From contig NZ_CP046564.1 of NCBI RefSeq assembly GCF_009818105.1, positions 2,728,001-2,792,000 on the forward strand: a stretch of DNA of 64,000 nucleotides, read 5' to 3'. Each line of letters starts with the position of its first letter. Positions within the stretch are counted from its first letter, which is position 1. The translations under genes and the position numbers were made by a program. The notes under the pieces are model-generated. The model did no database searches. It was not told where the DNA came from and saw only the letters and a list, made by a program, of their open reading frames with translations. Of the stretch, positions 1 through 9,163 are shown piece after piece. This stretch comes from Bacillus sp. N1-1. GTDB taxonomy: Bacteria > Bacillota > Bacilli > Bacillales > Guptibacillaceae.

Positions 1-34
1 CTGGCTTAGCAATTAAAACGCGTATCTTCTTCAT
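1..34 (-). CDS. Methylmalonyl-CoA mutase cobalamin-binding subunit (N-terminal fragment)
   Basis: Only the first eleven codons lie in the window; the gene runs off the left edge. They read MKKIRVLIAKP, the usual opening of the small B12-binding subunit of two-subunit acyl-CoA mutases. A ribosome binding site (GGGGAGTGG) sits just upstream, 21 bp after the stop of the large-subunit gene, so the two are one operon. Family knowledge: this subunit carries the DxHxxG loop that ligates cobalt, which cannot be seen here. The call rests on the opening residues plus context. Confidence 0.75.
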   Translation of the reverse strand, partial: MKKIRVLIAKP

Positions 35-55
35 CTCTTTCCACTCCCCGTTTGT

Positions 56-1714
56 TTAGATTCCAGTGTATTCGCCAAATTCTTCACGGAGTATGCCGCA
101 TATTTCACCGACTGTACAATAATCTCGAACACAATTAATAATAAGCGGCATTAAGTTACTTGTGCCTTTAGCTCCCGACCTTAATTCCTCCAACCGAGCG
201 CTCACTCGATGTTGATCTCTTGTAGTCCTTAAAGTTTCAAGCTTTTCAATTTGTTTCCGTTGAAGCTCTGGATCAATACGATGTAATTCTGGTTTAGGTT
301 CGTCTTCTAACTTGTATTGATTCATGCCCACGACGACTTCTTCACCACTCTCGATTTTCTTTTGCGTTTCATACGCAGCCTGGTGAATTTCGCGCTGCAT
401 GTAGCCCTGTTCAACAGCGGATACTGCTCCGCCCATATCATCGATCTTACGAATATAATCAAAAACATACGTTTCAAGCTGATCGGTCAAATTCTCTATA
501 AAATAAGAGCCGCCAAGGGGATCAACCGTATCTGTTACTCCGCTTTCGTTTGCAATAATTTGCTGGGTTCTAAGAGCAATCCTTGCAGAGTCTTCCGTTG
601 GTAACGCTAACGCTTCATCTTTCGCATTCGTATGCAGACTCTGTGTTCCTCCAAGAACAGCCGCAAGTGCCTGAATGGTAACCCGGACAATATTGTTGTC
701 CGGCTGTTGTGCTGTTAACGTTGACCCAGCTACTTGAGTGTGAAAACGGAGCTGCAGACTTTTCGGCTTTTTTGCACCGTAGCGTTCTTTCATAATTTTA
801 GCCCAGATTCTTCGCGCTGCCCTAAATTTCGCAACTTCTTCAAGAAACTGATTGTGCCCATTAAAAAAGAAAGCAAGCCTTGGCGCAAAATCGTCGACTT
901 TTAACCCCGTTTCAATTGCTGCATCGACATAAGCAATGCCATTCGCAATGGTAAACGCTAGTTCCTGAGCAGCCGTCGAACCCGCTTCTCGAATGTGGTA
1001 GCCAGATATACTAATCGTATTCCATCGCGGTACATACTCTGCGCAATAGGCAAAAATGTCTGTAATCAATCGCATAGATGGTTTTGGAGGAAAAATATAA
1101 GTTCCCCTTGCTATATATTCCTTTAAGATGTCATTTTGGATCGTTCCGGAAATTTGTTCTTGTGATACTCCCTGTTTTTCTGCCACGACGATATACATCG
1201 CAAGTAATACCGATGCCGGCGCATTAATCGTCATGGACGTACTCACTTTATCAAGAGGGATATCTCGTAAAAGCGCTTCCATATCATCGAGTGAATCAAT
1301 CGCTACGCCTACCTTTCCAACTTCTCCTTTTGCCATCATATCGTCCGAATCATATCCAATTTGTGTTGGAAGGTCGAAGGCAACGGATAAGCCAGTTTGA
1401 CCTTGATCAAGTAAATAGCGAAAGCGACGATTGGTTTCCTCAGCTGAACCAAACCCCGCATATTGTCTCATTGTCCATGTTCTACCACGGTACATGGTTG
1501 GTTGGATCCCGCGTGTGTATGGATATTGCCCTGGTAAACCCAGTTTCTCCATGTAATGTAGATCTAAGTGAGTCGGATGTCCAAGACGGTCTATGTCAAT
1601 TCCAGAGCTCGTCTTAAACGCTTCTTTTTTCTCCGGAAATTTCTCGATTAATTTTTCAGTAAGTGATTTCCATTCCTCGAATTGACTTTGAAAATCTTTC
1701 TTTTCTGTCGCCAT
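56..1714 (-). CDS. Methylmalonyl-CoA mutase, large catalytic subunit
   Basis: Adenosylcobalamin-dependent isomerase interconverting methylmalonyl-CoA and succinyl-CoA. The protein (552 aa) is the TIM-barrel substrate domain alone, as in two-subunit enzymes. Active-site positions known from the Propionibacterium enzyme are present: TMRQYAGF with Tyr85 (Tyr89 equivalent), [14 protein letters not shown] with Gln193 and Arg203 (Gln197 and Arg207), and SGYHIRE with His240 (His244). Tyr plus Arg at these two sites point to methylmalonyl-CoA; isobutyryl-CoA mutases carry Phe and Gln. The ATG at 1714 is preferred because GGGAGGA lies six bases upstream; an ATG at 1720 abuts that site. The cobalamin subunit gene follows in the operon. 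Confidence 0.93.
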   Translation of the reverse strand: MATEKKDFQSQFEEWKSLTEKLIEKFPEKKEAFKTSSGIDIDRLGHPTHLDLHYMEKLGLPGQYPYTRGIQPTMYRGRTWTMRQYAGFGSAEETNRRFRYLLDQGQTGLSVAFDLPTQIGYDSDDMMAKGEVGKVGVAIDSLDDMEALLRDIPLDKVSTSMTINAPASVLLAMYIVVAEKQGVSQEQISGTIQNDILKEYIARGTYIFPPKPSMRLITDIFAYCAEYVPRWNTISISGYHIREAGSTAAQELAFTIANGIAYVDAAIETGLKVDDFAPRLAFFFNGHNQFLEEVAKFRAARRIWAKIMKERYGAKKPKSLQLRFHTQVAGSTLTAQQPDNNIVRVTIQALAAVLGGTQSLHTNAKDEALALPTEDSARIALRTQQIIANESGVTDTVDPLGGSYFIENLTDQLETYVFDYIRKIDDMGGAVSAVEQGYMQREIHQAAYETQKKIESGEEVVVGMNQYKLEDEPKPELHRIDPELQRKQIEKLETLRTTRDQHRVSARLEELRSGAKGTSNLMPLIINCVRDYCTVGEICGILREEFGEYTGI

Positions 1715-1861
1715 CCCCATTCCTCCCTGGTTGTCTTCCTCTAATTGAATAGATTTGAAATTTAGATGTCTAACTTATATCTAATTCTGGATAAAGTAAG
1801 CGTTTTCCTTTAAAATTCGTAAAATTTGTCGAAGCACTTTCTAGTTTAATCGAGGATAGTC

Positions 1862-1890
1862 TTGTCCAACCCAACAAATCATTGTAAAAT
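1862..1890 (+). promoter_or_regulatory. Sigma-A-type promoter for prli42
   Basis: TTGTCC, a 17-bp spacer and TAAAAT sit 34 bp before the small prli42-like ORF and point toward it. Transcription would start near 1897. No sigma-B consensus was seen in this interval. Confidence 0.6.
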
Positions 1891-1923
1891 AACGATAGAA
1901 TGCTTATTTTGGGAGGGACTCTC

Positions 1924-2016
1924 ATGCCTCGTAAAGCTACAAAGATCGTCGTTTATATTATGATTATTTCGATGCTTCTTAGTTTATTTGCTGGAGCAAC
2001 AGCGATGTTGTTTTAA
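1924..2016 (+). CDS. prli42: Stressosome-associated miniprotein Prli42-like (30 aa)
   Basis: A 30-codon ORF with a strong ribosome binding site (GGGAGGGACTCTC then ATG). The product has a short basic N-terminus (MPRKATK) followed by a single hydrophobic helix (IVVYIMIISMLLSLFAGATA). This matches the architecture of Prli42, the roughly 31-aa membrane anchor of the Listeria stressosome that binds RsbR and is conserved in Bacillaceae. It has its own promoter and ends before a strong bidirectional terminator. The function is inferred from length, charge pattern and the VVYxMxxSMLL core; no stressosome genes lie in this window. Confidence 0.75.
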   Translation: MPRKATKIVVYIMIISMLLSLFAGATAMLF

Positions 2017-2062
2017 TGACAATACGTTTTCAACTAGCTATTTCACAAATATAGGTAACAAA

Positions 2063-2109
2063 GTATAGAAAAGAAGAAGCTATCATTGACAGCTTCTTCT
2101 TTTCTATAC
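2063..2109. terminator. Bidirectional terminator between prli42 and the L,D-transpeptidase
   Basis: A perfect 19-bp inverted repeat (2063-2081 and 2091-2109) with a 9-nt loop. The stem is A/G-rich on one arm and T/C-rich on the other. It separates two convergent genes and abuts the stop codon of the minus-strand gene. Confidence 0.8.
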
Positions 2110-2634
2110 TCACTTTAGATCGATATTTTCTGCTATTGCTTCAGCTTGCCTTGCCAGTTCATAAAAAGAATGATCGCTTGAGGTAATTAGAATTTTAGTT
2201 CCAATTGGTATGTCATTAAAAAGCAGTTCAACTTCCTCATTTAAAAGTCGGATACATCCAGCAGTTGTATATTTCCCAATAGAATCTGGACGATTTGTTC
2301 CATGGACACCGTAAATTCGGCCATTTGTTCCTTTTGCATCAAAACCAATCCACCTTGTACCAAGCGGATTCTCTTTAACTCCACCCTCAATATTTTTCTT
2401 CCTGTAATAAGGATTTTCCGCTTTCACAATTATTGTAAATAGCCCTTCAGGAGTCTGATCTACACTTTTACCAGTCGCTACCGATAAAACACGCTGAACT
2501 TCATTCCCATCAATATAGGCTAATTCATTCACCTTCTTATTTACAATAAGAAATGGATCACCCGGATTTGGGTGAGTACCGAATGGAAAGAGAATGGATA
2601 CCGATAAATACAGTGATAACATGATAGAGAACAA
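2110..2634 (-). CDS. L,D-transpeptidase (YkuD domain)
   Basis: Extracytoplasmic enzyme that cross-links or modifies peptidoglycan through a cysteine acyl-enzyme. At 174 aa it has a short hydrophobic N-terminal signal segment (residues 1-18) and then one YkuD catalytic domain. The signature is visible: His111-Gly-Thr followed by TTAGCIRL with Cys127 as nucleophile. There is no LysM domain, unlike B. subtilis YkuD. The start is TTG with AAAGGAG nine bases upstream. It is a single-gene unit ending in the bidirectional terminator. Substrate and role (vegetative or spore wall) are not evident. Confidence 0.9.
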   Translation of the reverse strand: MFSIMLSLYLSVSILFPFGTHPNPGDPFLIVNKKVNELAYIDGNEVQRVLSVATGKSVDQTPEGLFTIIVKAENPYYRKKNIEGGVKENPLGTRWIGFDAKGTNGRIYGVHGTNRPDSIGKYTTAGCIRLLNEEVELLFNDIPIGTKILITSSDHSFYELARQAEAIAENIDLK

Positions 2635-2680
2635 AATGTATCACTCCTTTTACTCTCTATCATGCATCCATTTATAGGAT

Positions 2681-3649
2681 TCATTCAGCTTTTGAAAAAG
2701 CTCCTGGTTTAAAGTAACGCTTTAGTAACAAGTATTGTTCGACTTCATTTAGAAAGTATAGAAGGGCTGAACGCGTTTCAAACTCTTCACGATCTGCAGG
2801 CAGTGGAGAATTCCGAAATTCCTCGCGCATCGTTTCTAGTTCTTCAAGAAACACATTTGCTGTATTTTGTGGTTTTACAGAGCAACTGAGCTTTTCCATG
2901 AAATCAGCCATTGTGCGACCGTGCAGATAGGTTTGATCAAGTGAAGAAATAATAGGCAACACGCGCTCTAAGATGGCAAATTGCTTTTCGCGCATTTTAA
3001 AATAAACATAATACTTATCATCATCGCGTAACATGTGGTTTTCAATATCTTTGAGCGCAAGATTCTTAGCATACTGAAGTAAATCCCCAACTTCAATGAT
3101 CTCTTTCCCATCCCAGTTACTTTCACCTTCACGAAGATAAACAGCATACTCCATTAAAATTATTGAAAATTTTTCTTCGATTTGTTTTCTGATTTTCATC
3201 AAATCTTTTTCAAGATTTGGCATATACAAATTAAAGAGAAGTGCAACACCAATTCCTATGACAATAATCGCTACCTCGTTCCATACAATTCCCCAACTTA
3301 CATGATTAAAATTATAAATATGAAGAATGATAACGGAACTTGTAATAACGCCTTCCGTTGCTTTTATCGCAACAACCACTGGTATAAAGAAGAGTAGCAA
3401 TAGCGAAATGCTAAACGGTGTATAACCAATTCCTTCAAAAAATACCGCGCTAAATACAATACCAAGTAAACATGCCAGAAACCGTTCCCAAGAACTTCGA
3501 AATGATCGTTTAGTTGTCGGTTTAATACAAAGAATTGTTAAAATGCCGGCAGAAACATAGTTATCAAGTGAGAAAAGTTGCGCAATTGTGATGGCAACCC
3601 CTGTTCCTATTGCTGTTTTTAACGTTCGATAACCAATTTTCACTTTCAA
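2681..3649 (-). CDS. yqjA: YqjA-type membrane protein, aromatic acid exporter family
   Basis: Integral membrane protein of about 322 aa with six hydrophobic segments in the first 150 residues, then a long charged cytoplasmic domain. This is the layout of the aromatic acid exporter (ArAE/DUF939) family with the YqjA C-terminal domain. The N-terminus (KVKIGYRTLKTAIGT) and the motif KPTTKRSFRSSWERF are typical. The TTG at 3649 is chosen because GGAAGGAAG lies eight bases upstream and the protein then matches the B. subtilis length; a TTG at 3670 is open but poorly supported. B. subtilis yqjA also neighbours the art genes. The transported substrate is unknown. Confidence 0.82.
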   Translation of the reverse strand: MKVKIGYRTLKTAIGTGVAITIAQLFSLDNYVSAGILTILCIKPTTKRSFRSSWERFLACLLGIVFSAVFFEGIGYTPFSISLLLLFFIPVVVAIKATEGVITSSVIILHIYNFNHVSWGIVWNEVAIIVIGIGVALLFNLYMPNLEKDLMKIRKQIEEKFSIILMEYAVYLREGESNWDGKEIIEVGDLLQYAKNLALKDIENHMLRDDDKYYVYFKMREKQFAILERVLPIISSLDQTYLHGRTMADFMEKLSCSVKPQNTANVFLEELETMREEFRNSPLPADREEFETRSALLYFLNEVEQYLLLKRYFKPGAFSKAE

Positions 3650-3817
3650 TAAAGATACTTCCTTCCACAATCAGAGTTACTTCTTTAATATCCTTCAATT
3701 ATCAGAGTCTAAACCATTTTCTCTTGATTGAACAGTTAATTTCGTTTATATAGCGCTTTCATGATTTTTTTTTTACAAAATGATGTTTAGGAATACTGTT
3801 GTACTAAAATAAACACT

Positions 3818-3844
3818 AAAAAAAGTGAACACGAATGTCCACTT
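3818..3844 (-). terminator. Terminator of the artPQM operon
   Basis: An 8-bp stem (AAGTGGAC, pairing with GTTCACTT with one wobble), a 6-nt loop and a run of T on the minus strand. The stem begins at the last base of the artM stop codon. Confidence 0.8.
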
Positions 3845-4566
3845 TACAACACCTTATCTAAAAATACTTTTGCTCTATCTGTTTTAGGGTTATTAAAGAA
3901 TGCGGAAGGTTCACTTTCCTCGACTAACTTTCCTCCATCTAAAAACAAAATTCGATCAGCTGCTTCTCTTGCAAACGCCATTTCATGGGTAACGATGACC
4001 ATCGTCATTCCCGACTTGCCAAGATCTTTCATGACATCTAGTACTTCTTTAACCATCTCTGGGTCAAGTGCAGAAGTAGGTTCATCAAACAACATATATT
4101 CAGGCTCCATTGCTAGTGCCCTAGCAATCGCAACACGCTGTTTTTGTCCACCAGACAAGCGCTTTGGATACTCATTCGCCTTCATCGAAAGACCTACTTG
4201 TAAAAGGAGCTCGTGAGCTTTTTCCTCAGCAACATCTCGCTTTATTCCCTTCACTTTCATTGGTGCGTAGATAAGGTTTTCTAGAACGGTTTTATGTGGA
4301 AAAAGGTGAAAATGTTGAAAGACCATCCCTATTGACTGGCGTAATTCCATGATATTTGTAGATGAGTCCGTTAGTTTCTTATCATCCACCCATATTGCAC
4401 CAGAACTTACTTGTTCTAGTTGATTTAAACACCGAAGAAGAGTCGACTTACCAGATCCAGATGGTCCTATAATCGCAACCACTTCACCTTTCTTAATCGA
4501 TGTATTAATACCGCTTAATACTTCAATGTTACCGAAATTTTTGTGAAGATTTTCTACTTTAATCAC
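3844..4566 (-). CDS. artM: Arginine-type amino acid ABC importer, ATP-binding protein
   Basis: ATPase of a polar amino acid importer (240 aa). Walker [10 protein letters not shown] at 34-42, signature LSGGQKQR, Walker [13 protein letters not shown] and the switch histidine in VTHEMAFA are intact. The GTG start overlaps the end of artQ by 8 bp, so translation is probably coupled. It is the last gene of artP-artQ-artM, matching B. subtilis yqiXYZ, for which arginine is the reported substrate. Candidate ArgR boxes upstream of artP support that, but glutamine or another polar amino acid cannot be excluded from sequence. Confidence 0.93.
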   Translation of the reverse strand: MIKVENLHKNFGNIEVLSGINTSIKKGEVVAIIGPSGSGKSTLLRCLNQLEQVSSGAIWVDDKKLTDSSTNIMELRQSIGMVFQHFHLFPHKTVLENLIYAPMKVKGIKRDVAEEKAHELLLQVGLSMKANEYPKRLSGGQKQRVAIARALAMEPEYMLFDEPTSALDPEMVKEVLDVMKDLGKSGMTMVIVTHEMAFAREAADRILFLDGGKLVEESEPSAFFNNPKTDRAKVFLDKVL

Positions 4567-5218
4567 TGCGACTCATTCTCCTTTCTACTATTTTTCCTAC
4601 CAGCGTTAAAATCATAACAAGCAAATAGTAAATAATCCCTGCAATTAGTAAGGGTTCAAAGTATTTGAATTTCTCAGCAGCCACGATCTGACTTCGTCTC
4701 ATAATATCAAAAACACCAATAACAGAAACAATCGCAGATTCTTTTGTTAATGTAATAAACTCATTCATAAGGGCAGGTAAAATGTTTTTCATAGCCTGGG
4801 GCAGGATAATATCCTTCATCATTGGACGATAAGGAATACCCAGGGCGGCAGCAGCTTCATTTTGTCCAGTGTCTACGGCACGAATTCCTGCTCGTATTAT
4901 CTCAGATATATAGGCGGCAGAATTGAGACCAAATGAGAGAACACCAGCTTCAAAGGCTGAAATATCATAACCTGTTAACTGAGGTGTTGCATGATAAAAT
5001 AATAATAGCTGTAAGATAAGAGGGGTACCTCTGAAAACAGATGTATAAGCATCAGCTAGCCAACTAAGCATCTTTACTCGCCCGATCTTAAATAATGCAA
5101 GTATCGTACCCAATGCAAATCCTACTATAGCTGAAACACTAACAAACTTTAACGTGACCAATATTCCTTGCAGGATGTAGGGAATATTAGGCACGAATTG
5201 ACCGAAATCCAAATTCAT
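4559..5218 (-). CDS. artQ: Arginine-type amino acid ABC importer, permease
   Basis: Membrane channel subunit of the HisM/GlnP type (219 aa, the same length as B. subtilis ArtQ). Hydrophobic segments lie near residues 15-40, 55-75, 85-110 and 185-210. The EAA loop that contacts the ATPase reads [20 protein letters not shown]. One permease gene serves the importer, so a homodimer is expected. It lies between artP and artM with an 8-bp overlap to the latter. AAAGGATG precedes the ATG. Confidence 0.93.
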   Translation of the reverse strand: MNLDFGQFVPNIPYILQGILVTLKFVSVSAIVGFALGTILALFKIGRVKMLSWLADAYTSVFRGTPLILQLLLFYHATPQLTGYDISAFEAGVLSFGLNSAAYISEIIRAGIRAVDTGQNEAAAALGIPYRPMMKDIILPQAMKNILPALMNEFITLTKESAIVSVIGVFDIMRRSQIVAAEKFKYFEPLLIAGIIYYLLVMILTLVGKIVERRMSRSD

Positions 5219-5244
5219 GCCTGTTCATCCTTTCTTCTATGATG

Positions 5245-6042
5245 TTATTCTACGGTGTCCTGTCCAAACCATTTCTCAATAAGCTCGTCCATCTTGCCAT
5301 TTTCCTTCATTTCCTTAATTACTTCGTTAAATTCTTTCGTTAGCTCACTATCTTTCGGGAAAGCGACAGCTGACCCCGCCTCTTCTGTATTAGGAAGATT
5401 CTCACCAGTTAGATCGTCATTACTCTCTAAGTAGCCTTTTGCTACAGTGTCTTCAATAATGATTGCATCATAACGTCCTGATTTAAGTTCTTGAATCAGT
5501 TCTGGAATACGATTTAACGTGATGATTTCCATATCGATTCCACTTTCATTTAATTCTTTGGCTTTGTCTTCTTGAATTGAACCGAGTTGAACCCCTACTT
5601 TTGCTCCATCGAGATCTTCAGGTTTTACCATTTCATTATCTGTTGAAGAAACGATCATATGGTTAGCTGAATAATAAATATCTGAGAAGTCAACGTTCTC
5701 CTTACGCTCATCTGTAGGAGTCATTCCTGCAAGAACAAAATCGACGCGCTCACTACTTAATGCAGTAATTAGTCCGCTAAAATCCATATCCTTGATCTCA
5801 ACGTTATAGCCTAACTCATCAGCGATGTAATTTGCGATATCTACATCAAATCCAATAATCTCTTCTCCTTGCGCAGAATCAATATATTCAAACGGCGGAT
5901 AGTCAGCAGAAGTGCCCATTACGAGGGTTTTTTCTGAATTCCCTTTATCATCTTGATTTGCATCTTCATTTGAAGACCCGCATGCAACAAGTCCCATTAA
6001 CATAAATAATCCTACTATCACGATTAACCAATTTTTCTTCAT
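5245..6042 (-). CDS. artP: Arginine-type amino acid ABC importer, lipoprotein binding protein
   Basis: Extracellular solute-binding protein (265 aa, SBP family 3) anchored as a lipoprotein. The signal peptide ends in the lipobox LVAC with Cys21 as lipidated residue, followed by an acidic linker (NEDANQDD). The mature part starts with MGTSADYPPFEY and contains GFDVDIANYIA, typical of polar amino acid binding proteins. The ATG follows AGGGGGAATTAAA. It is the first gene of the operon; ArgR-like boxes lie in its upstream region. Confidence 0.93.
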   Translation of the reverse strand: MKKNWLIVIVGLFMLMGLVACGSSNEDANQDDKGNSEKTLVMGTSADYPPFEYIDSAQGEEIIGFDVDIANYIADELGYNVEIKDMDFSGLITALSSERVDFVLAGMTPTDERKENVDFSDIYYSANHMIVSSTDNEMVKPEDLDGAKVGVQLGSIQEDKAKELNESGIDMEIITLNRIPELIQELKSGRYDAIIIEDTVAKGYLESNDDLTGENLPNTEEAGSAVAFPKDSELTKEFNEVIKEMKENGKMDELIEKWFGQDTVE

Positions 6043-6081
6043 TTTAATTCCCCCTGTTAAATGTATAATAATTCGTTAACT

Positions 6082-6134
6082 TGAATATTTATTACTATAT
6101 CAGATTTCTTTTTTACATTCCACATATTTATTCA
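6082..6134 (-). promoter_or_regulatory. Candidate ArgR (ARG box) pair upstream of artP
   Basis: Two matches to the ARG box consensus TGAATWWWWATTCA: TGAATATTTATTAC at 6082-6095 (12 of 14) and CACATATTTATTCA at 6121-6134 (11 of 14). They flank a possible -10 (TATAGT on the minus strand), so repression by ArgR is plausible. argR itself lies at 21789-22238. The region is A/T-rich, so chance matches are a real risk. Confidence 0.45.
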
Positions 6135-6244
6135 TATATTTTTATATAAATTAAAGTTCCTTTATTCTGTATATTCTGTTATTCAAACAAAGATATACTC
6201 CTTCAGCTCGTTTTCGATTTTATAGGAAACGAATAAATGATGCA

Positions 6245-6276
6245 TAAAAAAAGCACCAGGCAATTTGCCTGGTGCT
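6245..6276 (-). terminator. Terminator of brxB
   Basis: Near-perfect stem AGCACCAGGCAA / TTGCCTGGTGCT (6252-6276) followed on the minus strand by seven T residues, about 14 bp after the brxB stop. Confidence 0.85.
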
Positions 6277-6289
6277 CACTGAAAAGCGA

Positions 6290-6718
6290 TTAACAATATT
6301 TATTAAATAAATATTGTAACATTCCGGAAACTTCTTCAGGATCGCTTCCTTCGATTTCATGACGTTCTACCATGTTAATGATTTCTCCGTCTTTTAGAAT
6401 AGCAAACGAAGGAGAAGATGGCGCAAACCCTGTAAAATAAGATCGCGCTTTTGCTGTTGCTTCTTTATCCTGACCGGCAAAAACCGTTACAAGATTATCT
6501 GGTGTTTTCTCGTTATTGATCGCCATTCTTGCAGCAGGACGTGCAACGCCTCCTGCACAACCACATACTGAGTTGACCATCACAAGCGTCGTTCCTTTAC
6601 TTGTCACAACCTCTTCTACCTCTTCAGGTGTTGTTAATTCTTTATATCCTGCTGCTTTGATCTCCTCACGAGCTGTCGCGACAACATCATTCATAAATAG
6701 ATTAAAGTCCATTGACAT
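6290..6718 (-). CDS. brxB: Bacilliredoxin BrxB
   Basis: Thioredoxin-like protein of the YphP/YqiW family (142 aa) that removes bacillithiol from S-bacillithiolated proteins after oxidative stress. The active site reads SVCGCAGG with Cys52 and Cys54, the CGC motif of the family. A further cysteine is the last residue (142). The ATG has AAGGGAGGAATCTAGC before it. Single-gene unit with its own terminator; in B. subtilis yqiW also lies between the art and bkd regions. Confidence 0.93.
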   Translation of the reverse strand: MSMDFNLFMNDVVATAREEIKAAGYKELTTPEEVEEVVTSKGTTLVMVNSVCGCAGGVARPAARMAINNEKTPDNLVTVFAGQDKEATAKARSYFTGFAPSSPSFAILKDGEIINMVERHEIEGSDPEEVSGMLQYLFNKYC

Positions 6719-6805
6719 GCTAGATTCCTCCCTTAATTCAAATCACCTTCTTTCTTATTGTATCGCGAATCACTTCACTTTTCCAAGAAACGCTTTCATT
6801 CTATC

Positions 6806-6839
6806 AAAAAAAACAGCCATCCCCAGATGAGATGGCTGT
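6806..6839 (-). terminator. Terminator of the ptb-bkd operon
   Basis: Stem ACAGCCATC / GATGGCTGT (6813-6821 and 6831-6839) with a run of eight T on the minus strand, directly after the stop codon of bfmBB. Confidence 0.85.
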
Positions 6840-6844
6840 ACATT

Positions 6845-8140
6845 TTAGTAAACAGATGTGTTTTCTTTTGAGATTGTTTCTAGGTTTTCTTTCACTCGAG
6901 CAAGAAACTTACCGCAAATCATTCCATCAAGTACTCTGTGATCAAGAGAGAGGCAAAGATTTACCATATCACGGACAGCAATCATACCATTATTCATAAC
7001 AACTGGTCGTTTCACAATGCTTTCTACTTGAAGAATTGCAGCTTGAGGATAATTAATAATGCCCATAGATTGAACAGAGCCAAATGAGCCAGTATTATTT
7101 ACTGTAAACGTTCCACCCTGCATTTCTTCACCTTTTAGCTTACCTGTTTTTGCTTTTTGGGCAAGCTCTTTCACTTCACGAGCAATCCCTTTAATTGATT
7201 TCTCATCTGCGTTCTTAATAACCGGAACGAAAAGAGATTCATCTGTTCCTACCGCAATCGAAATATTAATATCTTTTTTCTGAACGATCTTATCTCCAGC
7301 CCACATCGAATTCATTTGAGGGAATTCTTTAAGTGCTTCGACGACAGCTTTAACAAAGAAGGCAAAGAACGTTAAACCATACCCTTCTTTCTTTTTGAAA
7401 TCATCTTTTATCCCATTGCGATATTCTACAAGATTTGTTACATCCACTTCCACCATTGTCCATGCATGTGGAGCTTCATGCTTGCTGCGAAGCATATTGT
7501 TTGCAATGGCGCGACGAACACCTGTAACAGGAATCTCAATATCGCCTTCTCCTACTGGAACTTCCGCACTTTTTGATTCCGGTACTGATTTGGTAGGAGA
7601 CTTAGGTGCCTCTTTCTTCTCTTCTTTTTTCTCAGAAACTTCTTGTTCTTGCTTCGGTGCTGGAATTTCTCCTGAATCAATCACCTTTTGGATATCTTTA
7701 CGAGTAATCCGTCCACCTTTACCAGAACCACTAATTTGTTCAAGATCAATATTATTTTCTTGTGACATACGAAGAACTGCCGGGGAGTATCGACGTTTCA
7801 TCGGTTGATTCTCATCCTGCTCTTTCTTTTCTTCTGATATGTTTTCAATCGCCTGTTGACCTGTTGATTCTTCCTGCTTTTTTTCTTTTGCAGCTCCACC
7901 TTCAACATCGATATAACATACAAGCTCACCGACTTCAATTGTATCGCCTTCTCCAGCGACTAGTTCTTTAATAACTCCTGAATAAGATGAAGGTACTTCC
8001 GCATTCACTTTATCTGTATTTACCTCTGCAATTGGATCATATTTGTTTACAGTATCACCGACTTCAACGAGCCATTTTTCAATCGTTCCTTCTGTGACAC
8101 TTTCTCCAAGTTGAGGCATCAGTATTTTTTCAACTGCCAC
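6845..8140 (-). CDS. bfmBB: Branched-chain keto-acid dehydrogenase E2 (lipoyl acyltransferase)
   Basis: Core acyltransferase of the branched-chain 2-oxo acid dehydrogenase complex (431 aa). The N-terminal lipoyl domain carries VNTDKVNAEVP with Lys44 as lipoylated residue. A Glu/Lys/Pro/Ser-rich linker follows, then a peripheral-subunit binding domain (about 116-155, SPAVLRMSQENNIDLEQISG) and the catalytic domain with LSLDHRVLDG (His401, Asp405). The start is GTG with GGAGGG upstream. Last gene of the operon. The NTDK/PQLGESV pattern fits Bacillus BfmBB rather than pyruvate dehydrogenase E2. Confidence 0.93.
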   Translation of the reverse strand: MAVEKILMPQLGESVTEGTIEKWLVEVGDTVNKYDPIAEVNTDKVNAEVPSSYSGVIKELVAGEGDTIEVGELVCYIDVEGGAAKEKKQEESTGQQAIENISEEKKEQDENQPMKRRYSPAVLRMSQENNIDLEQISGSGKGGRITRKDIQKVIDSGEIPAPKQEQEVSEKKEEKKEAPKSPTKSVPESKSAEVPVGEGDIEIPVTGVRRAIANNMLRSKHEAPHAWTMVEVDVTNLVEYRNGIKDDFKKKEGYGLTFFAFFVKAVVEALKEFPQMNSMWAGDKIVQKKDINISIAVGTDESLFVPVIKNADEKSIKGIAREVKELAQKAKTGKLKGEEMQGGTFTVNNTGSFGSVQSMGIINYPQAAILQVESIVKRPVVMNNGMIAVRDMVNLCLSLDHRVLDGMICGKFLARVKENLETISKENTSVY

Positions 8141-8167
8141 AATAAACCCTCCACTTCTTACTATCTC

Positions 8168-9151
8168 TTAGTATTCTGCTAGTTCGCGCATTGCTTTTTC
8201 TACTTTGTCAGGATTCAGCATAAAGTACTTCTCCATTGGTGGTGAGTACGGCATAGCTGGTACATCTGGTCCTGCTAAGCGCTTAATCGGCGCATCAAGA
8301 TCAAAAAGACATTCTTCTGCAATAATGGCAGAAACTTCGCCAATAATACTTCCTTCTTTGTTGTCTTCCGTAACAAGGAGAACTTTACCTGTCTTTTTCG
8401 CAGCTTCCACAATTGACTCACGGTCCAATGGGTAAACTGTACGAAGATCAAGAACATGTGCAGAAATACCGTCTTTTTCAAGCTTCTCTGCTGCTTGAAG
8501 AGCAAAGTGCACGCTTAGACCGTATGTAATCACTGTAATATCGTCACCTTCACGTTTTACATCAGCTTTTCCAATTGGAAGCGTATACTCTTCTTCAGGG
8601 ACCTGGCCTTTGATCAACCGATAAGCACGCTTATGCTCAAAGAAAAGAACCGGATCGTTATCACGAATCGCAGCTTTTAACAGCCCTTTTGCATCATAAG
8701 GGGTAGAAGGCATAACAATTTTAAGTCCAGGGACGTTAGCAAAAAGCGCTTCGACAGATTGTGAGTGATAAAGTGCACCGTGAACGCCACCACCATAAGG
8801 GGCACGTATTGTAATAGGACAATTCCAATCATTATTTGATCGATAACGAATTTTCGCTGCTTCAGATACAATTTGGTTAACAGCAGGCATAATAAAATCT
8901 GCAAACTGCATTTCTGCAACAGGTCTCATTCCGTACATGGCAGCACCAATTCCGACACCGGCAATTGCTGATTCTGCAAGTGGTGTATCAATCACACGGT
9001 GTTCACCAAACTCGTCATAAAGACCGTCCGTTGCACGGAAAACACCTCCACGTACACCAACATCCTCGCCTAGAACAAAAACTTTCTCGTCGCGCTGCAT
9101 TTCTTCTCTTAAAGCCTGGGTTATCGCTTGAATATATGAAATAACTGGCAT
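8168..9151 (-). CDS. bfmBAB: Branched-chain keto-acid dehydrogenase E1, beta subunit
   Basis: Beta subunit of the thiamine diphosphate-dependent E1 enzyme (327 aa). It opens with ISYIQAITQALREEMQRD and contains FVLGEDVGVRGGVFRAT and FADFIMPAVNQIVSEAAK, conserved in E1 beta chains. The C-terminal transketolase domain includes VITYGLSVHFALQAA. Forms a heterotetramer with BfmBAA; product passes to BfmBB. Twelve bp separate it from bfmBAA; AGGAGGAACCATT precedes the ATG. Confidence 0.94.
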   Translation of the reverse strand: MPVISYIQAITQALREEMQRDEKVFVLGEDVGVRGGVFRATDGLYDEFGEHRVIDTPLAESAIAGVGIGAAMYGMRPVAEMQFADFIMPAVNQIVSEAAKIRYRSNNDWNCPITIRAPYGGGVHGALYHSQSVEALFANVPGLKIVMPSTPYDAKGLLKAAIRDNDPVLFFEHKRAYRLIKGQVPEEEYTLPIGKADVKREGDDITVITYGLSVHFALQAAEKLEKDGISAHVLDLRTVYPLDRESIVEAAKKTGKVLLVTEDNKEGSIIGEVSAIIAEECLFDLDAPIKRLAGPDVPAMPYSPPMEKYFMLNPDKVEKAMRELAEY

Positions 9152-9163
9152 AATGGTTCCTCC

